Shown: one piece after another, positions 44,536 to 54,335 of the stretch
Numbering within the stretch: position 1 is the stretch's first letter
Layout of the letters: every line of letters begins with the position of its first letter
DNA from: Verrucomicrobiota bacterium
GTDB taxonomy: Bacteria > Verrucomicrobiota > Verrucomicrobiae > Limisphaerales > UBA11358
Direction: 5' to 3'
Assembly (NCBI GenBank): GCA_014860005.1
Contig: JACZKP010000112.1
Span: 18,385 to 82,384 of the forward strand
DNA: 64,000 nt
Notes under the pieces: model-generated
Database searches by the model: none
What the model was told of the DNA's origin: nothing
Seen by the model: only the letters and a program-made list of their open reading frames with translations
Program-made: the position numbers and the translations under genes

Positions 44536-44717
44536 GGTTTCCAGAGCCGATAATACCGGTTGCCAGTTGGCGGATTGACAATAAGCGTCCGGGTCGCGCC
44601 ATCGTCGTAGATTGTGTCGTTGACGTCGCTCCAGTTGAGCGAACCGGCGCTGTTGGTATTCTTTTGAAGTGTCCAAGCCGTGGAAGGTGACGGCCAGGAA
44701 ACCGCCACGGTACTGGG
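44532..44717 (-). pseudogene. 3' relic of a secreted-protein gene (C-terminal module only)
   Basis: A stop-bounded minus-strand stretch, directly after an in-frame TAG, reads STVAVSWPSPSTAWTLQKN, then TNSAGSLNWSDVNDTIYDD, and ends PPTGNRYYRLWKP at the stop 44532-44534. That is the complete short beta module carried by exported proteins in this window, without start codon, signal peptide or main domain. It overlaps the 3' end of the convergent DUF4202 gene by 4 nt. The rest of the gap to galU (44718-44966) has no recognisable gene. Confidence 0.7.
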
Positions 44718-44966
44718 CTAAGACAAAGAAACGCTGCTGCGCGGTCTTTCCCGCTCAATCCGAATTGGGCCAATGGCTTCCAGCACAGGTATGGTTGATG
44801 ACGGCGCGAATCAAAGCGACAGATTCGACAGGCTCGCAGGGCTTATTTTCGCCTTCTATCTAAAAAGATACGAGGCATAATTCCTGCGGCTTCAGGCGCA
44901 AATGCGCGTAACGAGAAACCAACGCTAATTTACCTGAGCAAATGAAACAGCAATTCAGTATCAGTC

Positions 44967-45857
44967 ATGATAGACATTAATATTGCAGTGGTTCCGGTGG
45001 CAGGTTTGGGGACGCGGCTTCTGCCTGCCACCAAGTCCCAACCCAAAGAGATGCTGCCCGTGGGACGCAAACCGGTCGTACAGTACGTGGTAGAGGAACT
45101 GACGCGGATGAGGATGAAGCGCGTGTTGTTCATCACCGGTCCGGGGAAAACCTCAATCGAGAATCATTTTGATCTGAACGAGGAGTTGATCAAGGAGTTG
45201 CGCGAAACCGGCAAGGAGGAACTGTTGGAGGAACTCGAGTACGAACGCGCGCCGTTGCAGTATTTCTATACACGCCAGCGAGAATTGTTGGGGCTGGGCC
45301 ACGCTATCCAATGCGCGGAACCGTTTGTCGGCCACCAGCCATTCGTGACCGCGCTAGGCGATTCCATCATTGGCATGCAGGCCAAAAGCGACATTGTGCA
45401 ACGCATGGTCAGTTGTTTCACCGAGCAGCAGGCGTCCGCCGTCATCGCCTTCGAAAGAGTCCCCATGGAGGAGGTGCATCGCTACGGCATTGCCAAGCCG
45501 AAAAGCGCTGGCGAAATCTTCGAAATCGAAGAACTCGTCGAGAAACCAACACGGCAGGAGGCTGCCAGTAATCTCGCTATTGCGGCGCGCTACGTGTTCG
45601 CGCCGGAGATTTTTGGTGCGATCAAGCGGACTTCGCCGGGCAAGAACGGTGAAATTCAAATCACCGATGCCATTCGTCTTCTGATAAAGGATGGCGGCAA
45701 GGTGTATGGCGTTTGTCTGCGCGCCGACGAGCGGCGCTATGACATTGGCAACTTTCAGGCTTACTTCCGCGCTTTTGTGGAGTTTGCCCTCGAGGACGAG
45801 AAACAGGGACCGGCCCTGCGGAAACACCTGGAGGCGTTACTTGATCATCATTCGTAA
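44967..45857 (+). CDS. galU: UTP-glucose-1-phosphate uridylyltransferase (GalU-type)
   Basis: The 296-aa nucleotidyltransferase makes UDP-glucose from UTP and glucose-1-P. The start [20 protein letters not shown] and [20 protein letters not shown] are the nucleotide-binding motifs. The sugar-binding region includes [31 protein letters not shown] and GEIQITDAI. Length is normal. The next gene, a glucuronokinase-like GHMP kinase, overlaps its end by 17 nt. GalU-type enzymes can also accept other hexose-1-phosphates, so a role with glucuronate-1-P is possible here but unproven. Confidence 0.94.
   Translation: MIDINIAVVPVAGLGTRLLPATKSQPKEMLPVGRKPVVQYVVEELTRMRMKRVLFITGPGKTSIENHFDLNEELIKELRETGKEELLEELEYERAPLQYFYTRQRELLGLGHAIQCAEPFVGHQPFVTALGDSIIGMQAKSDIVQRMVSCFTEQQASAVIAFERVPMEEVHRYGIAKPKSAGEIFEIEELVEKPTRQEAASNLAIAARYVFAPEIFGAIKRTSPGKNGEIQITDAIRLLIKDGGKVYGVCLRADERRYDIGNFQAYFRAFVEFALEDEKQGPALRKHLEALLDHHS
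45830..45834 (+). promoter_or_regulatory. Shine-Dalgarno that fixes a TTG start
   Basis: GGAGG lies inside the end of galU, 6 nt before TTG 45841. No ATG or GTG lies in frame near this point, so this site supports TTG as the kinase start and indicates coupled translation of the two genes. Confidence 0.75.
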
Positions 45858-46848
45858 ATCCGCTTACGCCCGGGCCGCACTGTTGGGCAATCCTTCCGAC
45901 GGCTACAACGGCCGGACCGTTTCAGTCATCGTGCGCAATTTTCGCGCACAGGTTGTGCTGTATGAATGGGATTCCTTGGACATCGTGCTTTCCGTCAATG
46001 ACCGCGCCCATTTCCGATCCATCCACGACCTGGTCAGGGACGTCGAATTGCACGGTTACTATGGGGGCGTCCGGCTGATTAAAGCGACCATCAAGCGGTT
46101 CGTAGAATATTGCCAGGCCAAACGCCTGACGCTCCACGACCGCAACTTTTCGATTCGCTACGAAACCAACATTCCGCAACAGGTTGGCATGGCCGGCTCC
46201 AGCGCCATTGTCGTAGCCACCCTGCGTTGCCTGATGGAGTTTTACGGAATCACGATTCCACTTGAGGCCCAGCCTTGGTTTGTGTTGTCCGTGGAGAAGG
46301 AGAAGCTGGGCATCATGGCCGGCCTGCAGGACCGCGTCATTCAAGTCTACGAAGGCGTCGTTTATATGGACTTCGACCCGGCGCTGGAACAGCAGCTTGA
46401 CGGTCTGAAATGTTACCGGTACGAACCAATCTCACCCACCCTCCTGCCGCCGATGTATCTCGCGTATCATGACTCGCTCAGCGAACCCACCGAAGTATTC
46501 CACAATGACATCCGCGGGCGCTTCAACCGAGGCGAACCGAAAGTGGTTGATGCCATGCGCCTGTTGGCGGAGATCACAAAGCTGGGGCGCGAAGCGCTGC
46601 TTAAGGCCGATCATGGGCGGCTGGCGAAGCTGATGGACGATAATTTCGAGATCCGGCGCAGCATTTACAACCTGCCTGCCTGGCAGGTACGGATGGTGGA
46701 GACAGCCCGGCAGTGCGGTGCCAGCGCGAATTTTGCAGGCTCCGGAGGGGCGATCATTGGCAGGTACCAGGATGAAGCCATGTTTGAAGAACTCTGCGCC
46801 AGGATGGTGGCCATCGGTTCCCGCGTGGTCAAACCGCAGATTGATTGA
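45841..46848 (+). CDS. Glucuronokinase-like GHMP kinase
   Basis: The protein is about 335 aa and starts at TTG 45841 ([21 protein letters not shown]). The GHMP P-loop lies at 112-122 ([11 protein letters not shown]). The family C-terminal motif is [11 protein letters not shown]. Several stretches match plant glucuronokinase closely from memory: [71 protein letters not shown] and [16 protein letters not shown]. Glucuronokinase phosphorylates D-glucuronate to glucuronate-1-P, which a UDP-sugar pyrophosphorylase turns into UDP-glucuronate. Coupling to galU supports this salvage route. Other sugar-1-kinases of the family (e.g. galactokinase-like) are alternatives. The 3' end overlaps convergent recO by 20 nt. 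Confidence 0.82.
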   Translation: MIIIRKSAYARAALLGNPSDGYNGRTVSVIVRNFRAQVVLYEWDSLDIVLSVNDRAHFRSIHDLVRDVELHGYYGGVRLIKATIKRFVEYCQAKRLTLHDRNFSIRYETNIPQQVGMAGSSAIVVATLRCLMEFYGITIPLEAQPWFVLSVEKEKLGIMAGLQDRVIQVYEGVVYMDFDPALEQQLDGLKCYRYEPISPTLLPPMYLAYHDSLSEPTEVFHNDIRGRFNRGEPKVVDAMRLLAEITKLGREALLKADHGRLAKLMDDNFEIRRSIYNLPAWQVRMVETARQCGASANFAGSGGAIIGRYQDEAMFEELCARMVAIGSRVVKPQID

Positions 46849-47479
46849 GAGTGCTGCCGCGACCCTTTGGGAGCTTTCCCAAGTGATAAACCAGGAAGCC
46901 GTGCAGGAATTGCTGAACAGCCCGTGCCTGTTCGGCAGTCGCGCGCAGTTCACTCAGCTTTTCCCAAGAGGTCTCGGTCAGGGCGGCGACAAGGTTCTGC
47001 GTCGCAGGTGGCAGTTTCGTTTCTGGGACATCGGGTGCAAGACCAAGCACGCGGAGCAGCTTCAACTCAAAGGCAAAAACGGTTCTGGGCTTGGGCGATT
47101 GCCGGGGCAGATGGTTTAGGAAAGCAGCGAACAAGGCGTGGATGTCCGGCAAGGGCGTATCCGCCTCGGTTGTTTGCTCTATCAACGCGGCGCCATAGCT
47201 GGCTTGCTGCAACCAACCGAGTTCTTGTCGCAACGCCGCGTGTGTTTCGCGCAGGGACAGCTCCCGCAGGGTGTGCAGTTCCGAACGGTGGCTGCGGCTG
47301 AAGGTGAAGTCGGCTTCGTAGAACAAATCCAGTTTGCCAAGGAACGGCGATTTGGGCCGGCGCGCGCCTTTGGCCACGGTAGCGATGCGCCCAAAGGCGG
47401 GCGTCAGCCAGTGGACGATGAGACTCGTTTCGGTGAGAGGCCGCGTGCGCAGTATCAGTCCGGTGGCGGCTTCGATCAT
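46829..47479 (-). CDS. recO: DNA repair protein RecO
   Basis: The 216-aa protein starts at ATG 47479 ([22 protein letters not shown]). The RecO OB-fold signature follows: [20 protein letters not shown] and [11 protein letters not shown] helical C-terminal domain completes it. RecO loads RecA with RecR in the RecFOR pathway and anneals single strands. The expected zinc Cys set is not evident, as in many RecO proteins. The start overlaps the DUF502 stop by 4 nt, and the 3' end overlaps the kinase gene on the other strand by 20 nt. Confidence 0.88.
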   Translation of the reverse strand: MIEAATGLILRTRPLTETSLIVHWLTPAFGRIATVAKGARRPKSPFLGKLDLFYEADFTFSRSHRSELHTLRELSLRETHAALRQELGWLQQASYGAALIEQTTEADTPLPDIHALFAAFLNHLPRQSPKPRTVFAFELKLLRVLGLAPDVPETKLPPATQNLVAALTETSWEKLSELRATAEQARAVQQFLHGFLVYHLGKLPKGRGSTLNQSAV

Positions 47480-48189
47480 GCGGGCAGACTGACGCCGGTG
47501 CGTGGCTGACTGATGGGCGGCAGTTCCGTGGGCAGGGCGTATTCGGGTGAGACGGAGCCGAGGCTGATGATGAACTTGATCGCATCGGCCACCGACATCT
47601 CCAGCCGTGTGATGTCCTTCTCTGGAACGAGGACGAGCCAGCCGGAGGTGGGATTGGGCGTGGTGGGCACGAAGACGCATACGACTTTCTCCTTCGTTTT
47701 CTGTTGCACCTCATCGTGCTGTTCGCCCGTGATGAAACCCAGTGAATAAATCCCAACCCGCGGAAACTGGATCAGCACCACCGTCTTGAAGGCGCTTTTC
47801 TTACCGGTGGAGAACGCCTCGTTGACCTGCTTGATCGTCGAGTAAATCTTGTTTACCAGAGGCACGCGCATGAGGATGTTGTCCATCCACTGGATCAGCT
47901 TCTTCCCGAAGTAATTCCGGGCTAGACGGCCTATAATGGAGATCAAGCCAACGGCCAGGAGCAGCGCCAGCAGACTCCAGTACCAGAACATCTGGCCGGA
48001 CTTGCCATTGAGATAGATCCACTCCGGATCGAGGAAATACTTCAGAAAGAACAGGAGTGCGTCCGTGATATTGGCCACACTACCAAACAGCCAGACGATC
48101 ACGGCAATGGAAACAACCGCCGGCAGAATGATCGCCAGACCCGCCACGAAATTGGCGCGCCAGCGTGCAAACATGCCTTTATGTTCCAT
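47476..48189 (-). CDS. DUF502 membrane protein
   Basis: The 237-aa protein has two transmembrane helices: about 12-36 (FVAGLAIILPAVVSIAVIVWLFG) and about 66-86 (MFWYWSLLALLLAVGLISIIG). The family motif ILMRVPLVNKIYSTIKQVNEAF follows, then FPRVGIYSLGFITG, VFVPTTPNPTSGWLVLVP and a C-terminal PEY. DUF502 proteins occur across bacteria and plants (COV-like) and their molecular role is not settled. It is in the phoH-ybeY-DUF502-recO run. The stop overlaps the recO start. Confidence 0.9.
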   Translation of the reverse strand: MEHKGMFARWRANFVAGLAIILPAVVSIAVIVWLFGSVANITDALLFFLKYFLDPEWIYLNGKSGQMFWYWSLLALLLAVGLISIIGRLARNYFGKKLIQWMDNILMRVPLVNKIYSTIKQVNEAFSTGKKSAFKTVVLIQFPRVGIYSLGFITGEQHDEVQQKTKEKVVCVFVPTTPNPTSGWLVLVPEKDITRLEMSVADAIKFIISLGSVSPEYALPTELPPISQPRTGVSLPA

Positions 48190-48209
48190 GCGCAGAGATT
48201 AGGCGAGGT

Positions 48210-48707
48210 TCAGAGTTTGCTCAAGTCAAAGCGGTGGGCAACCCTGCGGAGCAGCCGGTTCTCAACCTGTTTCATGGTCCGGCGGGCAAGGGGTCGCTTA
48301 TCGTCGAAGCCCCCGAGATGAAGCAGACCGTGCAGAATGTAGCGGACGACTTCCGATTGCCAGGTCGTGCGGAAACGTTTCGCTTGGGCCACGGCCTCAT
48401 CCACGCATACGAACATCTCGCCGTGCAGAGCGGCGGGCGATGGGAACCGGCAAGCCTTGGGACTTCTCCGGCCAGTCAACGGCGCGACTGGCGTGTAATC
48501 AAAGGTGATCACGTCCGTCGAGCCGGCGTGCTGCAAAAAGGCTTCGTTCACGCGCGTCATGGTTGGCGCGGCGACCAGATGCACGCCCAGTTCATATTCG
48601 GTCACACCGAGGTGTTCGTGAAGGGTGGTTTCAACAATTTCCCTTAACTGTCGCAGATTGATGCGGCACAAGCGCTGGCGGTTGCGCAGACAAAGTTCGC
48701 GGCTCAT
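48210..48707 (-). CDS. ybeY: Endoribonuclease YbeY
   Basis: The 165-aa metal-dependent RNase acts in 16S rRNA 3'-end maturation and ribosome quality control. The zinc motif is HGLLHLGGFDD, where E. coli has HGLLHLLGYDH; the third ligand is Asp here, a variant that also occurs in other phyla. STDVITFDY and LHGEMFVCVD are the other family marks. Its start overlaps the phoH stop by 4 nt, the common phoH-ybeY arrangement. Confidence 0.93.
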   Translation of the reverse strand: MSRELCLRNRQRLCRINLRQLREIVETTLHEHLGVTEYELGVHLVAAPTMTRVNEAFLQHAGSTDVITFDYTPVAPLTGRRSPKACRFPSPAALHGEMFVCVDEAVAQAKRFRTTWQSEVVRYILHGLLHLGGFDDKRPLARRTMKQVENRLLRRVAHRFDLSKL

Positions 48708-49663
48708 CTGGCCGTGCCCCGGTGCTCCTCGTACGCGCTGATGATGCGTTGCACCAGCGGATGCCGCACCACGTCGCGCTTGCTGAATTCGATCACGGCG
48801 ATGCCCTCAACATTCTTGAGGACCCGATGCGCCTCCAGCAGACCCGATTGTTTGTGCGGCGGCAGGTCAATCTGCGTCTCGTCACCCGTGACCACGGCTT
48901 TGGAGCCGTGCCCCAGGCGTGTGAGAAACATCAGCATCTGCTCGGTCGTGGAATTCTGCGCTTCGTCCAGAATGATGAAGGCATTGTTGAGGGTACGCCC
49001 GCGCATGTAGGCCAGCGGCGCAATTTCAATGGTGCTCCGTTCGGTGTGCTTCTGAATCTCCTCGGCGGGCAGCATGTCGTGCAACGCATCGTGCAGCGGA
49101 CGGAGGTAGGGTGTGATTTTCTCGTAGAGGTCGCCCGGCAGAAAGCCCAGCGCCTCGCCGGCTTCGACCGCGGGCCGCGTGAGAATGATCCGCGAAACCT
49201 TGCCCTCGCGGAGCGTGGTCAACGCCATGGCCACCGCCAGATAGGTTTTGCCCGTGCCGGCCGGCCCGACGCCGAAGGTGATGTCGTGTTTGCGAATGGC
49301 ATCGAGATACTTTTTCTGGCCAACGGTCTTCGCTGTGACGCCGGGCTTCTTGTCATGCGTCATCACGCGGTCGCTCATCAAGTCCTTGAGTATCGAGACG
49401 CCCTCGTGCTTGACGACGTTGAGGGCGTGCATGAATTCGCGGTTGCGCACCGGCGAACCGGCTTTGAGCGAGCCTTCAAGGGAAAGGAAAAGGTGTTTGG
49501 CGCGTTCCAGGTCGTCGGCCGCGCCCTCCAGTTTGATCCAGCCTTCGCGGGCGGTGGCTTTGACGCCGAGTAGTTCTTCCAGTGTCTGCAGGTTGCGCGG
49601 TTCGTGGTTGAACAACTGCTGGGCGACGCGGGCGTTCTCGAAGTGGAGGGTTTCGGTGGGCAT
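48704..49663 (-). CDS. phoH: PhoH-family ATPase
   Basis: The 319-aa protein has an N-terminal KH-like region (about 1-110, FNHEPRNLQTLEELLGVKAT). The PhoH P-loop domain follows, with Walker A GVGPAGTGKTYLAVAMAL and AFIILDEAQNSTTEQM as Walker B. TRLGHGSKAVVTGDETQIDLP and a HRVLKNVEGIAVIEF stretch complete it. PhoH-like proteins are thought to act with YbeY in RNA metabolism. First gene of a four-gene overlapping run. Confidence 0.94.
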   Translation of the reverse strand: MPTETLHFENARVAQQLFNHEPRNLQTLEELLGVKATAREGWIKLEGAADDLERAKHLFLSLEGSLKAGSPVRNREFMHALNVVKHEGVSILKDLMSDRVMTHDKKPGVTAKTVGQKKYLDAIRKHDITFGVGPAGTGKTYLAVAMALTTLREGKVSRIILTRPAVEAGEALGFLPGDLYEKITPYLRPLHDALHDMLPAEEIQKHTERSTIEIAPLAYMRGRTLNNAFIILDEAQNSTTEQMLMFLTRLGHGSKAVVTGDETQIDLPPHKQSGLLEAHRVLKNVEGIAVIEFSKRDVVRHPLVQRIISAYEEHRGTAR

Positions 49664-49701
49664 GACGGGTGAATTACAGATTCACAAGTGAAGATTTCAA
49701 G

Positions 49702-50187
49702 TCATTGCGCCAAGGCGGCGCGAAGCTGTGCGGCCAGCTCGTCAAGGGCCTGGGGCAGGACGCTGGTGTTGGCAATGACCGGCATAAAATTGGTGTCGCC
49801 GTTCCAGCGCGGCACTACATGAATATGGAGATGTTCCGTGATGCCCGCGCCGGCGACCCTGCCCAGGTTGATTCCGATGTTAAAGCCCTCGGGCCGCATC
49901 AAGCCGGTCAACGCGTTGACGCACCGGCGGGTGAGTTTCCACAAGTCGGCCAGTTCATCCTCGGTCAACTCGTTCAGGTCGGCCGTTTGCTTGTACGGGA
50001 CAATCATCAAGTGTCCGCCGTTGTAGGGGTAACGGTTGAGCAACGCGTAACAGGTGCGTTCCCGGACAAGGACCAGGTTGGCCGCGTCATCACCCGATTG
50101 CGCAATGCGGGTGAACAGGCTTTCGTCAAGCTGTGGCTTGGGCGCGAGAATGTATTCGATGCGCCATGGGGCATGGAGTGTTTCCAT
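49702..50187 (-). CDS. HIT-family nucleotide hydrolase/phosphorylase
   Basis: The 161-aa protein has the histidine triad ITEHLHIHVVPRWNGD near residues 115-130, and NRYPYNGGHLMIVPYKQTAD earlier. The HxHxHxx core with a trailing RW and the NGGH block resembles the AP4A phosphorylase-like branch of HIT proteins that clear dinucleoside polyphosphates. It is 38 nt downstream of phoH's start side on the same strand. No specific link to neighbours is seen. Confidence 0.9.
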   Translation of the reverse strand: METLHAPWRIEYILAPKPQLDESLFTRIAQSGDDAANLVLVRERTCYALLNRYPYNGGHLMIVPYKQTADLNELTEDELADLWKLTRRCVNALTGLMRPEGFNIGINLGRVAGAGITEHLHIHVVPRWNGDTNFMPVIANTSVLPQALDELAAQLRAALAQ

Positions 50188-50285
50188 TGCCTCACCCTAG
50201 AGAGCAGGAGTCCGAAAGTCAAAAGCCGATGCGGTGGCACGCTGGTCTTGCCTGCATCGCTCACCCATCCTGTCGGCGGGAGTTG

Positions 50286-51515
50286 TCAGGCGGGCATCTT
50301 CTTGACAGGGTTCAGCTTGCCGCGCAGCACGTACCCCAGCGCCTTGACCGCCAGTTCGGTGAAGAGAAAGGGCTTGGCGATGAAATCATTGCCGCCGCTC
50401 ATCATGGAACTGGCCCGGCTTTCCAGATCATTAAGACTGGTGACAAAGACAATCGGAATGGTCTTGCATGCCGGCAGCGTGCGCAACTTGGTGCATAGCT
50501 CAAAACCGTTCATCCCCGGCATGTCCACATCAAGGAAGATCAGGTCAAAGTACTGTTCCGATGCCATCGTGAATGCCGCGTTGGGATCTTCGACGTTGAC
50601 GGACTTGAGTTTGGCCCTTTCAAGCGCGTGGGTGATGGCACGCCGCGAAATGGCCTCATCGTCCACCACGAGAATCCGGGTGGCGGGCGTTTCGCGTCCG
50701 GGCTGCGTGGCGTGCTTGAAAAGAAAGCCGAGAAAATCAATGGCACTGGCCACGGTGCGCAAGGTGGAAGCATTTATGTTCGCAGGTTTATCCTGAAGCT
50801 CCTTGAGGAGCGCTTCCAGGGCATCCGACACCTGGGCAACCTGAAGCATGCCGGTAATGCCGGCGTTGCCGGTGAGCGTCCGGATGTGGCGATGCAATTC
50901 TTTAATCTGTCCTAGCCGGGCGGTTTCATGCTCCGCCTTGATCACGCCCTGCATGAATGCCCGCAAGGTGACAAGCGTAGTAGGCAAACTCGCCACGAAG
51001 GACTTGCTCAAATCCGCCTCAAACGCCGCATCAGTTTGCGGCATTGGCTCGCTGGGCGGTGGCGGCGAATAAACTGGCATCGTCCTGGCGGACGGGATGG
51101 ACGGGGCGGAACTGGCCGCAGGCGCGGTTGCCGATGCCGGCAACCCGCTTGATCCAATGAGGCTCCGGACCAGATCAATGACCTGTCGGGGCGTGCAATT
51201 GGCCTTGGAAAGGCATTTGGTCGCCCCGGCCTTCCAGGCATCCTGCACCATGTTCGACAGGTAGGTGTTGGAGAAAACAACGAGGGGCAGTTGCGCGAAG
51301 CCCGGCTCGGCCCGAATCATTTTCATCAATTCGACCCCGGAAAGTCCCGGCAGCATCAAATCGAGAATCACGGCATCCGGGCGGAAACTCTTGACCAGTT
51401 CAAAGCCCGGCTCGCCGTCATTGGCCACTTCCACCGAGTAGCCCTCGACGGCAAACCGGTTGCGGTAAATGTTGGCGACGATCTGGTCGTCTTCGATGAT
51501 CAAAACTTTCTTCAT
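50286..51515 (-). CDS. Response regulator with two receivers and a degenerate Hpt-like region
   Basis: The 409-aa cytoplasmic protein starts at ATG 51515. Receiver 1 occupies about 1-120 (IIEDD, Asp52 in VILDLMLP). A Pro/Ser-rich linker (125-160) leads to a helical Hpt-like segment (about 165-265). Receiver 2 occupies about 280-400 (LVVDDEA, Asp329 in IFLDVDMP, FIAKPF). In the helical segment RTLTGNAGITG aligns with the Hpt motif HTLKGNAG, putting Arg212 where the phosphoacceptor His should be. It starts 2 nt after the hybrid kinase stop, so it is the likely partner. Confidence 0.85.
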   Translation of the reverse strand: MKKVLIIEDDQIVANIYRNRFAVEGYSVEVANDGEPGFELVKSFRPDAVILDLMLPGLSGVELMKMIRAEPGFAQLPLVVFSNTYLSNMVQDAWKAGATKCLSKANCTPRQVIDLVRSLIGSSGLPASATAPAASSAPSIPSARTMPVYSPPPPSEPMPQTDAAFEADLSKSFVASLPTTLVTLRAFMQGVIKAEHETARLGQIKELHRHIRTLTGNAGITGMLQVAQVSDALEALLKELQDKPANINASTLRTVASAIDFLGFLFKHATQPGRETPATRILVVDDEAISRRAITHALERAKLKSVNVEDPNAAFTMASEQYFDLIFLDVDMPGMNGFELCTKLRTLPACKTIPIVFVTSLNDLESRASSMMSGGNDFIAKPFLFTELAVKALGYVLRGKLNPVKKMPA

Positions 51516-51517
51516 GA

Positions 51518-53992
51518 TCAGACTTTGGCGGCAAGATCGGTGGCGCTGTTCTCGTAGGACGCCAGGAATTTGCTGACGCGATCGAATTCCGCAGCGATCT
51601 GCGCCTGGAGTTCCGGGGCGCCGGTCAAATTGCCTTCGCCTCCCCGGCGTTCCAATTCGCGCAGCGGCGGCACGAGTTTGGCGATGCCGCAGGTGGCACT
51701 GGCTCCGGCGCAACTGTGGGCGATGCGGCGCACTTCGACGGCGTTGCCGGCGCGCACGGCCTCGCCGAGTTGGGCGACCTGCTCGCGCGTTTGCGTGAGG
51801 TAGAGGCTCACCAGTTCGCGCAAGTTATCCGGGTTGCCTTCAGTGAACTCCATCAATCGCGCCATGTCCACGGGTGGCTCATCCGCTTCCTGACTCTCCG
51901 TGCTGGAAGTGGTGGTGGTCGTGGCTTCAGGGGTCGCCGCGGCTTCGGCGGGCGGGGCGATTGCAGCCGAGACACCCCAACGCTCCACGATGGCGCGAAC
52001 CTCCTCGGGCCGCACCGGCTTGGCCATATAATCATCCATGCCGGCCGCCAGACATTTTTCGCGATCACCGGGCATCGCACTGGCCGTCATGGCCACAATG
52101 ATGATCGGTGACTTGTAATTGGGAAACCTGGCGCGATCACGTTGTCGCTCGCGGATGGCGCGGGTGGCCTCGAGTCCGTCCATTTCGGGCATCATCACGT
52201 CCATGAAAATCATGTCATAGGACTGGCGATCCAACGCCGTCAGCGCCTCCACACCGTTGGCCGCAAGGTCCGGGCGATAACCCATTTGCTGGAGCAAACG
52301 GGTGGCAACCTTCTGGTTGATGACGTTGTCGTCGCACAACAGCACGCGCATTGGCATTCGTGAGGCCAGGGTCGGATCTAGCTTGCCCGGACCCGCGGCT
52401 CTCCTGAGGGCCGGCTTGCTGCCGGAGACGACGCGGATGAGCGATTCGTAAAGTTGCGTGGATTTGATCGGCTTCGTCAGACAACTGGCAAAGGCTGCTT
52501 TCGCGAAATCCGGGGTGTCGGCCCGCACGCCCATGGAAGTCAGCAGCACCAGTGGCAGCATCATGGTGCTGGGCAGTTTTCGAATCTCGGCGGCGAGCAT
52601 CAAGCCATCCATCCCAGGCATCTGCATGTCCAGAATGGCCAGGTCGAAGTTTTCACCGGCCCGTAAGCACTCCAGGGCTTGTTGAGCGCTTTGGGCGGCT
52701 CTGGTGATCATGCCCCATTTGCCAGCCTGCAAAGTCAGGATGCGGCAGTTGGTTGGGTTGTCGTCCACGATGAGGAGGCGCAGGCCTTGGAGTTGCGGTT
52801 GGGGATCCTCCAACGGCGAGCGCACATTCTGCGGGGCCGCCGGCAGGGTCAAGGTAAAGTGAAAAGTGGAACCCTTGCCGGACACACTTTCGACCCACAT
52901 TTTGCCGCCCATCAATTCCACCAACCGCCGGCTGATCGTCAACCCCAGTCCGGTGCCTCCGAAATGACGGGCCGTTGAAGCATCGCCTTGGCTGTAGGGT
53001 CGGAACAGGCGTGCGAGCCGGTCCACTGGAATCCCAATGCCCGTATCCCGCACGGAAAAGTGAAGCTGCCACAATTGGGTGCCGGCTGCGGTCGTCGGCG
53101 ACGAAAGCGTTCTCACCTGCGTCACCACTTCGCCCGCTTCCGTGAACTTGATGCCGTTGCTCAGCAGGTTGACCAGCACCTGCCGCAAGCGGGTGACGTC
53201 GCCCAGCAGTTGCGCCGGAATGCCGTCCTCCAATTGATATGCCAGTTCGAGCTTCTTCTCGGCGGCCTTGGGCGCCAGTAAATCCAGGGCCTCCTCAATG
53301 CATACCCGCAAGTCAAACGCCTGCGCTTCCAGTTCCAGCTTGCCGGACTCGATCTTTGAGAAATCGAGAATATCGTTGATGATGGTCAGCAAGGATTCGC
53401 TGCTGGCGTAAACGGTGTCCACATAACCGCGTTGCTCCGGGGTGAGTTGGGTTTCGAGCAGCAGACCGGACATGGCGATGACGCCGTTCATGGGCGTGCG
53501 GATTTCATGGCTCATGTTGGCGAGGAACTCGGCCTTGGCGCGACCGGCGCTTTCGGCGGCCAGACGGGCCGCGTTCAGTTCACGATTGGCGCGCGTCAAT
53601 TCATCTTGCAGCCGCTTGGCGCGCAACACGGCGCACACCCGGGCCCGCAGTTCCGCTGTTTCAAATGGCTTGGTGAGATAATCCGTGGCGCCCAGTTCGA
53701 AGCCGCGCAACTTGTCCTTGGTACTGTTCCAGGCGGTCAACACCATAACCGGGATGCTCTGCGTCTCGGCGGCGTCTTTGAGTTGCCGCAACACTTCAAA
53801 ACCGCTCATGTCCGGCAAGCCCAGGTCCAGCAGGACCAGATCAATGTGTGTGTCCCGCACCTGCCGCAGCGCATCGGTGCCGTTGGCCGCATGCATCAGG
53901 GAAATGTTGGATTCCTGGAGCAGGCCGGCCAGCACCTCGGGCATCTTCGGGTCGTCTTCCACCAACAATACTTGCGACGGAGGTAAATTCAT
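51518..53992 (-). CDS. Soluble hybrid histidine kinase: REC-HisKA-HATPase-REC-REC-Hpt
   Basis: The 824-aa protein has no membrane segment. The order is REC1 (about 6-122, Asp56), HisKA with His162 in [11 protein letters not shown], HATPase (about 265-385; N box [10 protein letters not shown]1 DTGIGIP, G2 GGTGLGL), REC2 (about 404-520, Asp455), REC3 (about 548-672, Asp598), and an acidic/Thr-rich linker. A C-terminal Hpt with His759 in [10 protein letters not shown] ends it. This is a complete phosphorelay in one chain whose input is itself a receiver, so it probably responds to another kinase. It is co-transcribed with the two-receiver regulator 2 nt downstream. Confidence 0.93.
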   Translation of the reverse strand: MNLPPSQVLLVEDDPKMPEVLAGLLQESNISLMHAANGTDALRQVRDTHIDLVLLDLGLPDMSGFEVLRQLKDAAETQSIPVMVLTAWNSTKDKLRGFELGATDYLTKPFETAELRARVCAVLRAKRLQDELTRANRELNAARLAAESAGRAKAEFLANMSHEIRTPMNGVIAMSGLLLETQLTPEQRGYVDTVYASSESLLTIINDILDFSKIESGKLELEAQAFDLRVCIEEALDLLAPKAAEKKLELAYQLEDGIPAQLLGDVTRLRQVLVNLLSNGIKFTEAGEVVTQVRTLSSPTTAAGTQLWQLHFSVRDTGIGIPVDRLARLFRPYSQGDASTARHFGGTGLGLTISRRLVELMGGKMWVESVSGKGSTFHFTLTLPAAPQNVRSPLEDPQPQLQGLRLLIVDDNPTNCRILTLQAGKWGMITRAAQSAQQALECLRAGENFDLAILDMQMPGMDGLMLAAEIRKLPSTMMLPLVLLTSMGVRADTPDFAKAAFASCLTKPIKSTQLYESLIRVVSGSKPALRRAAGPGKLDPTLASRMPMRVLLCDDNVINQKVATRLLQQMGYRPDLAANGVEALTALDRQSYDMIFMDVMMPEMDGLEATRAIRERQRDRARFPNYKSPIIIVAMTASAMPGDREKCLAAGMDDYMAKPVRPEEVRAIVERWGVSAAIAPPAEAAATPEATTTTTSSTESQEADEPPVDMARLMEFTEGNPDNLRELVSLYLTQTREQVAQLGEAVRAGNAVEVRRIAHSCAGASATCGIAKLVPPLRELERRGGEGNLTGAPELQAQIAAEFDRVSKFLASYENSATDLAAKV

Positions 53993-54335
53993 AAACAGTC
54001 AAACCGGACACTGGCGAAACCGCATGCCAACCGCAGGGTCCTGCTGAGTCGGTTGTTCTTTTCAGCACATTCAACACCAAAGCCCCCTAAAGGCCAATGC
54101 GTTTTTTGAGAACCGCGCAAGGCTGCGGGGAATGGTGATCCAAACCCGGCTGGATTCACCGGACGAATCCCGGTCTCTGCGCAGCAGCTTCTTCGGTCGC
54201 GCGGGTGGCTTGAAACGGGACAACTCCTAAAGCCGGCGAGACAGCCCGATTACCGTCGCCGCCTGCGGTTGCCGGCAGTCATCTCCTGCCAAAGAATCGT
54301 TGCGCGCCGGGGGCGTCTCTGCGTACAGTTTCCGC
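53993..54335. other. Divergent intergenic region
   Basis: The 343 nt between the hybrid kinase gene (minus) and the dehydrogenase operon (plus) have no gene I can support. Both promoters should lie here. A short T6 run near 54103 and scattered GC-rich inverted words are present, but no clear operator or terminator. Confidence 0.4.
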
